From Gonatopus flavifemur (taxonomy: Eukaryota > Arthropoda > Insecta > Hymenoptera > Dryinidae): a stretch of 64,000 nucleotides of DNA. Location: positions 14,340,001 to 14,404,000 of the forward strand of contig JAFFJZ010000002.1 of the NCBI GenBank assembly GCA_018340375.1. Direction: 5' to 3'. Under the pieces are notes generated by a model. The model did no database searches. It had not been told where the DNA came from and saw only the letters and a list, made by a program, of their open reading frames with translations. Positions 58,111-64,000 of the stretch are shown in pieces; position 1 is the first letter of the stretch; each line of letters starts with the position of its first letter. The position numbers and the translations under genes were made by a program.

Positions 58111-58345
58111 ATTTTGTCCTGATTTATGCACCTCGAAAAAAAAACTTCCAACAAACATTTTTTAGTGAATTCACGAACAATTTTGGAGAGTCAATTTGTG
58201 GATTCCCAAATAATCTGAAAATGTACAAATCCACAATTTTTGCACCATAGTTTTCTATTTAGAAATTCACTAATATTTTTCACAGTGCCAATATTGAAGA
58301 GAAATCCCGATTTTTGTCTGCAATATTCATAAATCAGGACAAAAT
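58111..58345. repeat. Element bounded by a perfect 18-bp inverted repeat
   Basis: ATTTTGTCCTGATTTATG and CATAAATCAGGACAAAAT are exact complements. AGTGAATTCAC and TTCACTAA words lie within. Probably a short non-coding element; the ends may extend farther out. Confidence 0.6.
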
Positions 58346-58460
58346 CAGGGTCAAAATCAAATATCAGGACAAGAACCATCAAAATTTTTCGACCTCGAAT
58401 TTTAGTTCCAAGAAAAGTTGTATTGAGATTGATTTCGACTATTCTTACAATTCTTCCATT

Positions 58461-58600
58461 AAAGTGATACTAGCGGCGTGGGAGGAGCCAAATTGTTTAT
58501 GACGAACTACGGGCAAACGCTTCAATTTCACCAAAATATCAAAATATATATTGTCATAAATGATTTGGCTGCTACCACGCTGATGTTGTAGTATCACCTT
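58461..58600. repeat. Foldback repeat with AAGTGATACTA arms
   Basis: AAGTGATACTA pairs with TAGTATCACCTT. GGCGTGG and CCACGC pair next, followed by GCCAAATTGTTTATGAC and GTCATAAATGATTTGGC. The arms are about 45 bp with scattered mismatches. Confidence 0.55.
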
Positions 58601-59363
58601 GACAGCGAAATAAGATGAGGAAAAAATATCCCACACACTTATTTCCTCTGAATTATATCAAAATGGAACATGTTACTCATTCGTCCATTTTCGGAAGAAC
58701 TGAGAACCTATAGAATTTTCCCTTCAGTGGTGATGGAACGCAAATGTTGTGTGTACAAGTAAATGGAATCAGTGACAATGGTGATCATTCGTCCAGAGGA
58801 TATTCTCCACTACCGGAAAGTATATTTCCATCAGAGATTCTTCCTCTACGCAAGTCATGCATATAATTGACGTGGGAACATATGATGTGGATGCAAAATT
58901 ATCGTCCCGCAAAAGAAGGAATATTTTCCTTAGTATAAAAAGCTTTAATGTAATGTGGATCGCAAACACCCTAACTTGTGGAATACTGCATTGCATTTAC
59001 ATGTCTCAACAAATTATTCCAAGGTTACTCTGTGAGCAGCTATGTATACAATCGCTAACTGAAACGAATCGAACCATGTCAACCTTTCTCCACGGAATCT
59101 AAATGCGTGGCGAAGGAGATGTAATGAGATTCCGACTATGCATTGTTACATGCGCTGAAATGATGAAATTCAGATCAATCACGTGTGCCGAGAAGTGTAA
59201 TGTGAAATTCGAATATCGCGGGTAGCATTGGAATCATATGGAGAAGATGGATCTTTAGAAAATAGTTGAGTTCACTCCTTACCGTACCAAATATGCGAAT
59301 TTGCATGTTAACGATATCTAGTTATGATTTTGTAAATATTAAATTTGTCTTTTACTGCTTTCA

Positions 59364-59503
59364 CACTGAGAAATAAATGTCTTCCAGTCAAATAAATGGT
59401 CATTAGTCTTGTACCAAATGAATATTCTGTTGATTCCAATGAATATTTCTTTGGTACAGGACGAATAATCATTTATTTGATTGGAAGAAATTGTTTTTCA
59501 GTG
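59364..59503. mobile_element. MITE, AAATGAATGATTATT family, copy 3
   Basis: CACTGAGAAATAAATGTCTT on the left is paired by AAGAAATTGTTTTTCAGTG. CAGTCAAATAAATGGTCATT pairs with AATCATTTATTTGATTGG. It is compact, at 140 bp. Confidence 0.65.
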
Positions 59504-59624
59504 TAATTGTCAATTGGAATAAACAGTGTTAGCGGAGAACACACGGAGAAAAATGAATAGTTGCAGCAACTACGTGAATAGTTGATTTTCGACCATCTAC
59601 TTGAGTAGTTGCTGCAACTACTTA

Positions 59625-60025
59625 CACTGTAAAAAGTCCGACTGGAAATGGCTGCACCGTACTTGAAAACTTGACTGAGATCCAGTCTTTTCCATTGCGT
59701 CGGCATTTGTTTTCGATGTTTAATTTCAGCTAAAATATCCCAATCAGAATTTAACAACTGGCGCAGTACTGCGCCAGTACCGGCTAACACTGGTGGGGTA
59801 CAGGCGGTCTGCACTGCAGCAGCACTGGCATTTGTCCGAAATGATAACGCTTTTCCATACTGGGTACGTGCTAGCCGACTCTTGGGGGCCCAATACTGGC
59901 ACTGTACTCCGCCTGTTGTCAACATTGACATACTTCAGTTTTTTCTTATTGGGATGGCTAGTTTTGGCTGCATCTTGAAATAAGCTGGTATTAAGGTTGA
60001 AAGTAATTTTTACTCTTTGCTGTGA
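59625..60025. mobile_element. CACTGTAAAAAG-family element, copy 3 (interrupted)
   Basis: This copy has the best-preserved left end, CACTGTAAAAAGTCCGACTG, and ends TTTTTACTCTTTGCTGTG. The middle is interrupted at the AAAT/AGGGCTAG junction that is continuous in copy 2. Confidence 0.7.
59739..59953. mobile_element. MITE, CCCAAYCAGAA family, copy 1 (AT duplication)
   Basis: CCCAATCAGAATTT and TTTTTTCTTATTGGG are the ends, flanked by AT. The interior is CAGTACTGCGCCAGTACCGG and similar palindromic words. A 152-codon minus-strand frame passes through it and beyond both of its edges; this is an artefact of low stop density. Confidence 0.75.
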
Positions 60026-60187
60026 CAGCTAATTATTATTTGCCTACTACTATAGTGATCAAGACAAGTACCACGTTAGCTGCATCAACTAACTCCATAG
60101 TGGCAATAACTAACGAAAATCCCCCGTAAGTTGCCAGGTATTCACGCCAGTCAGTTAGTATAACTCTCGAATTAGTTGATGCAGCTA

Positions 60188-60428
60188 CACGGGGAAAAGA
60201 AAACAGCAATTGTTACTGTGAAACACAAGAATACATTGAAACTCAAGTTCATTCCATGCAGTACTGCGTTTCCCAGTCATCATTACTGTCCAATCAGCAT
60301 TGACGAATTTCATTTCAATACCCATCACTGTGATCGCGCTAATCCTCAGTATACAAGCGTGTTTTCATTTGTTTTTCAACCGATCGCTGTCATTCAGAGT
60401 AACCAGTAGTGTTTTCTTTTTTTCCGTG
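60188..60428. mobile_element. MITE with CACGGGGAAAAGAAAACA ends and TA duplication
   Basis: CACGGGGAAAAGAAAACAG pairs with GTTTTCTTTTTTTCCGTG. TA flanks both sides. CAATTGTTACTGTG and CAGAGTAACCAG continue the arms. Nested in the element at 59542-60486. Confidence 0.7.
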
Positions 60429-60486
60429 TAACATTGTGCTTGTCCTGACTACTAAGTAGTTGCTGCAACTATTCCTTTTCCTCCGT

Positions 60487-61201
60487 CCATCAATGGCGTT
60501 TAGCAGATAATCCCTGTATAACTTGAATAAACCTCTGGGTGATAAAAAAACGAATATGATTGAAGGTTTGTTCAGAGCCTACTAATTTATGCATTATAAG
60601 CCTCAATAAATCCTAACAGGGATTCAATTACGCCTCATAAGATCCTAATCATGACATAGATCAATTTTTTTACACTGATTCCGCGTTCCGTGCGGGATTA
60701 AAACGGCATTCGTAGGTCGTGTACTCGGAAATGTCGCCTGCCAAGAATATTTTTGCACATCATTTTCAAAATGTTGAGGCAAGGAAAAAAATTGCAATTA
60801 TTGTTGAAAAATCCCAACTCCTTGAAGAGCATGAAAATCCTTGTTTTGACTTTTCCCCTTCATTTCTGTCCAATAATTATTCGTTGAATTGTCAATGTTT
60901 AACGTTAGTTGATGTTTCCATTGAACAATCAGATAAATTCAAGTGGTACTAAGATAATTCAAATTAACGTAGCTGACTATATTTGTTTTATCTAACTGAC
61001 TTCGTACACACACACACATCGAATATTGAGTTTCCCTAATATCCGTTTCTCTTCATCCATATTCCGTGCTATCAATTGATCCTATAATATTTTCTTTGTA
61101 CTTGAGTACATAGAATCTAAGATGCATCATATGCTGAATCATTATTTATTCATTATGTATTTATGTATATTATCCTCCTCATTCAAATGCTTGTTCAAAT
61201 A
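60487..61201. other. Nothing recognised apart from a CA microsatellite
   Basis: A short ACACACACACACA run lies near 61.01 kb. The plus-strand frame at 60719-60952 is unremarkable. Confidence 0.35.
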
Positions 61202-61209
61202 CTCTCCAC

Positions 61210-61352
61210 TAGAGATGTGCGATACCTATCGAGATCGATACGTTTCTATAGAATTTATATCTCGTTTAAATACATTTCAATAAAATTTTGATTAAAACTT
61301 GATACTTATTTTATGGAAACGTATCGATATCGATACGCATCGCCCATCTCCA
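61210..61352. mobile_element. hAT-type MITE with 8-bp duplication
   Basis: TAGAGATGTGCGATACC and the complement of the right end (TGGAGATGGGCGATGCG) are the terminal repeats. CTCTCCAC and CTCTCTAC flank it, 7 of 8 identical. GATACGTTT and AAACGTATC pair inside. A stray piece of a related end lies near 4.06 kb (GATGTGCGATGCCTATCG). Confidence 0.75.
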
Positions 61353-61559
61353 CTCTCTACGGATTAGGATATTCAGTATAGATGTTGAATTTGTTCGACT
61401 ACGTCATTTCGGTTGGAACTCTCGTTCGCATCAACTGTTCTATCACATGATATTAGAAATCGGTTATTGAACTCTTGCGTAGAATTGAAGAAAATTCGTC
61501 AGAGAACGAATAAAACCACAGAGAAAGTTTTTCTTGCATGTAGAGAAAACAAAGGGTCC

Positions 61560-62028
61560 CCCTGGTGAAAAACATTTCTCTGAAAATCCCAGAAAATATC
61601 ACTGAAAAATTCTGAAGAACTTTGAAAAAAACCTGAGATACCTTGAAAAATTCTACAATTCTACACAGTGAAAGATTGTATCTATTTTTAACATGCAATG
61701 AATTTATATTAAATATCAACACAAAAAATGTTGAGTTTGAACTGAAAATCTGTTGATTTGTTGAAATTTGATATGTTAATTTCAACACAACCTCTGAGTG
61801 AGCCTAGTGTGACACAAAATTTTTTGCTGTGTATGAAAACTTTCGCAAATTTTGAACAACTTTCACTTATCGGGCAAGCTTTTTCACTGGAAAATTTCTC
61901 TGAATATCTATGTAGATTTCTGAAAATCCCTCTGAAACTCTCTGAGAAATTATGAACATCTCTGAACTCTTCTGAAAAACTCTTCACTGGGTATCTCAGT
62001 GATTTTCATTGAGATTTTTCCACCAGGG
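61560..62028. mobile_element. MITE, CCCTGGT family, copy with nested foldback (CC/CT flanks)
   Basis: CCCTGGTGAAAAACATTTCT and GAGATTTTTCCACCAGGG are the ends. The flanks CC and CT differ at one base. The interior is TCTCTGAAAAT words, interrupted at about 61663-61835 by a foldback with TACACAGTGAAAGA and TTTTTTGCTGTGTA ends that resembles 46995-47290. Confidence 0.7.
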
Positions 62029-63247
62029 CTTCATTTTTTGTTTGTGGATAGCGAAACAATTTAGCTGAAATATCTTTGCTGTAGAACCTATATTTCCAGG
62101 TATTTTACCATCTAAAGATTAGCTGTAACCTCTGAAAATTGATTCCCATAGCTCATTCTCAGCCATGCCAATATTGGTGAATTATTTATTTTCGTGTAAT
62201 GACGGTTGGGTCTTTGATACATCCATATCGAGTATATTTGATACTCTCTCAATGGAAGTATACAAATAATTCAACGTAATCAACTATCATTTCTACTATT
62301 CACCAGATTGCTGTTTATTCGAGGTTTGAAAAATCAGCAGCACAAATTCAGTATTCGTTTGGATAATAGAGTTCCCAATTTCATTTACTCGGTATTGAGA
62401 ACTTCTTCAAACGGATTTCTTGAGTTCTCAATCGTTATATACAAATATTGTCTGTGAACTTGAGAAGCACTTGTGAAATACGAGTCGATAAAATTCATTC
62501 CCAAACTTCCGAAAATGCTCAAACAAATGTTCGTGAAAAAATCTTTATGTGAAAATGAGTGCAGACTCTCGAAGAACTATATGCGTGCATAAGGTATACT
62601 CGTAATTCATGTAGCAATCATACATACATGAACTATGATTAAATAAATAAGCATGAATTGATTTCAACTTTATTACGCATTGAAATTTTCGAGCAGGTTT
62701 TCGAAATGAAGAATTTCTCACGATGAAAAATTGAGGGGATCCATCGTCGATTTTCACGAGCACAGAAATTGCAAGTATTCCAGTTCGTACTCACAGCTCT
62801 CTCGATTACATGCTAGTATGTGTGGACATCCAAGCTATGATATATAACACAGTTTGATGGTATCCCCAGTAAGGCGTCGATAAAAATAAGAGAGTCAGAG
62901 AGAGTACAATGGAATTTATTGATCCAACTATAATTCAACGTCAAAATTCGAAATGTTTTCCAAAAATGTGGAGCTAAAAAGGATGGTAATCAACATTCAT
63001 CAAGCTATATACAATTCACAAAGGTTGTGAAATTCCTCAACCTTTGGGAGTTGAAATTTTGCAATTTTATCCCTTAGTCTTTGGAGATCATTGAAACATT
63101 CAAAGTTTGTATAGCAATGCGTAATTTATTATTATTCACTTCAAATTTGTAATGATTATCCCCTCCTCTACCGTTTCATGTTCGAAATCCGATCTGATCT
63201 GACCAAGGCACCAAGGTCTCCGGCTGGGAAATACGTTGGGCCCCCTA
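62029..63247. other. Nothing clearly recognised
   Basis: AGCTGAAAT/ATTAGCTGTAA words at 62.05-62.13 kb recall the element at 31272 but no ends are defined. Confidence 0.35.
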
Positions 63248-63493
63248 TACTGGAAACCAAATTTCTTTTAACGAAATAAATAGTTTATTTATCCTCTCTC
63301 CATAGCATATCCCTTGGAATTAATGAAATATTCAATCAAATCAAATAATGGAGTGCTTGCCCCAAATAATTTGGCCTTGTAGATAAATAATGTATTTGCC
63401 ACAAATAATAAATTTCAGCACCTAATTGAATCATTAATTCCTACAAATAAATATTCCACGAAGAGAGGACAAATGAATATTTTTCTTGCATTG
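63248..63493. mobile_element. MITE, AAATGAATGATTATT family, copy 4
   Basis: TACTGGAAACCAAATTTCTT on the left and AATATTTTTCTTGCATTGTA on the right pair loosely. TTTATTTATCCTCTCTCC and GAAGAGAGGACAAATGAATA mark the arms, as in copies 2 and 3. Confidence 0.5.
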
Positions 63494-63579
63494 TAGACGG
63501 AGCACATTCTCAAAAAAATCGAAATTTTATCATCATTCATAAACAAAGAAAGGAAAACTGAGAACTGACCGGATCTCCT

Positions 63580-63640
63580 GATACCTGAGGGCCCGCGGCG
63601 ATCGCCGGAGAGCCGGGCGGGCCAGTCCGACACTGCATCA
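63580..63640. other. Short GC-rich island
   Basis: About 55 bases around GGGCCCGCGGCGATCGCCGG and GAGCCGGGCGGGCCAGTCCG are some three-quarters G+C in an otherwise AT-rich window. On the minus strand one frame reads SDWPARLSGDRRGPSGIRRS. It may be a fragment of a GC-rich coding or mobile sequence of other origin. The remainder to the window end shows nothing. Confidence 0.5.
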
Positions 63641-64000
63641 TAAGAAATGAGTAGTTAATTTTATTTTTCTCAACTGGAACAATACTCCTCATTTGTTCCG
63701 AACACTATTCACCGAGTGAATGTTTTAAATAATGAAATCAAGAAATCTTCTTGGAAGTTTGGCTCGGATGATGAGTGAACAAATCAACGTTTTATATAAA
63801 TAAGAAATCTTATTCTCGTCTGATCGTTCTTCAGAATTCTCAATTTTATGGAGCATTCAAAAACGTTTATCCTCTTCCTCTCTTGATCGCACATTAATTT
63901 TCATGAAACTCCACTGATTTTGTTCCAGGTCTGGTGAAATTGCGAGAACTCGTGAGATCTCCAAAATCCAGTGATATCAAGATCTACCTAAGACAAGCGG

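Larger units (their letters stand above)
59542..60486. mobile_element. MITE with CACGGAGAAAAATGAATAG end, host of three further insertions
   Basis: ATAGTTGCAGCAACTAC on the left and GTAGTTGCTGCAACTAT on the right lie just inside imperfect CACGGAG/CTCCGT ends. It contains a CACTGTAAAAAG-family element, which itself contains a CCCAATCAGAA-family element, and separately a TA-flanked MITE at 60188-60428. Confidence 0.65.

Noticed and set aside
59473..59931. 152-codon open frame on the minus strand
   Set aside because: It spans parts of three nested MITEs and follows the palindromic CCAGTACTGG array, so it is a composition artefact.

Overview
The window looks like AT-rich nuclear DNA of an arthropod, most likely an insect. 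GC is about one third by eye, there are no operons or ribosome-binding sites, and the sequence is packed with short non-autonomous DNA transposons, a DD34D mariner and a hAT remnant. A parasitoid hymenopteran would fit, but nothing here fixes the species. I recognise no intact host gene. The only clearly identifiable proteins are transposases, and both are broken.

Layout. 0.8-6.2 kb: a foldback element split by two later insertions, a hAT-type MITE with an exact 8-bp duplication, and several adjoining foldback elements. 6.2-8 kb: little recognisable. 8-16.1 kb: a dense MITE tract ending in a 1.3-kb hAT element with perfect terminal repeats, an 8-bp target duplication and a decayed transposase C-terminus. 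16.1-37.4 kb: the region poorest in transposons, with small open frames that look somewhat protein-like but that I cannot identify, two tRNA- or hAT-type short elements and a few MITEs. 37.4-41.7 kb: back-to-back elements, including a near-perfect 213-bp palindrome and a full-length mariner nested inside another MITE. 43-50.4 kb and 55-62 kb: more nested elements, some three levels deep. 50.4-54.7 kb: mostly featureless.

The clearest new pattern is a set of element families whose ends all read 5'-CCC...GGG-3' and which are flanked by identical 2-bp duplications of arbitrary sequence. Twelve copies match exactly and two differ at one base. Pre-insertion sites inside other repeats in the same window support some of these boundaries. 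Each family is largely built of its own short self-complementary word repeated along both arms. A second group has CAC(T/G)GAG-like ends and TA duplications, as expected of Tc1/mariner-type MITEs. A third group has 8-bp duplications, as expected of hAT elements. The nesting orders insertions in time at several places. All boundaries were read by eye, and no alignment or database search was run.
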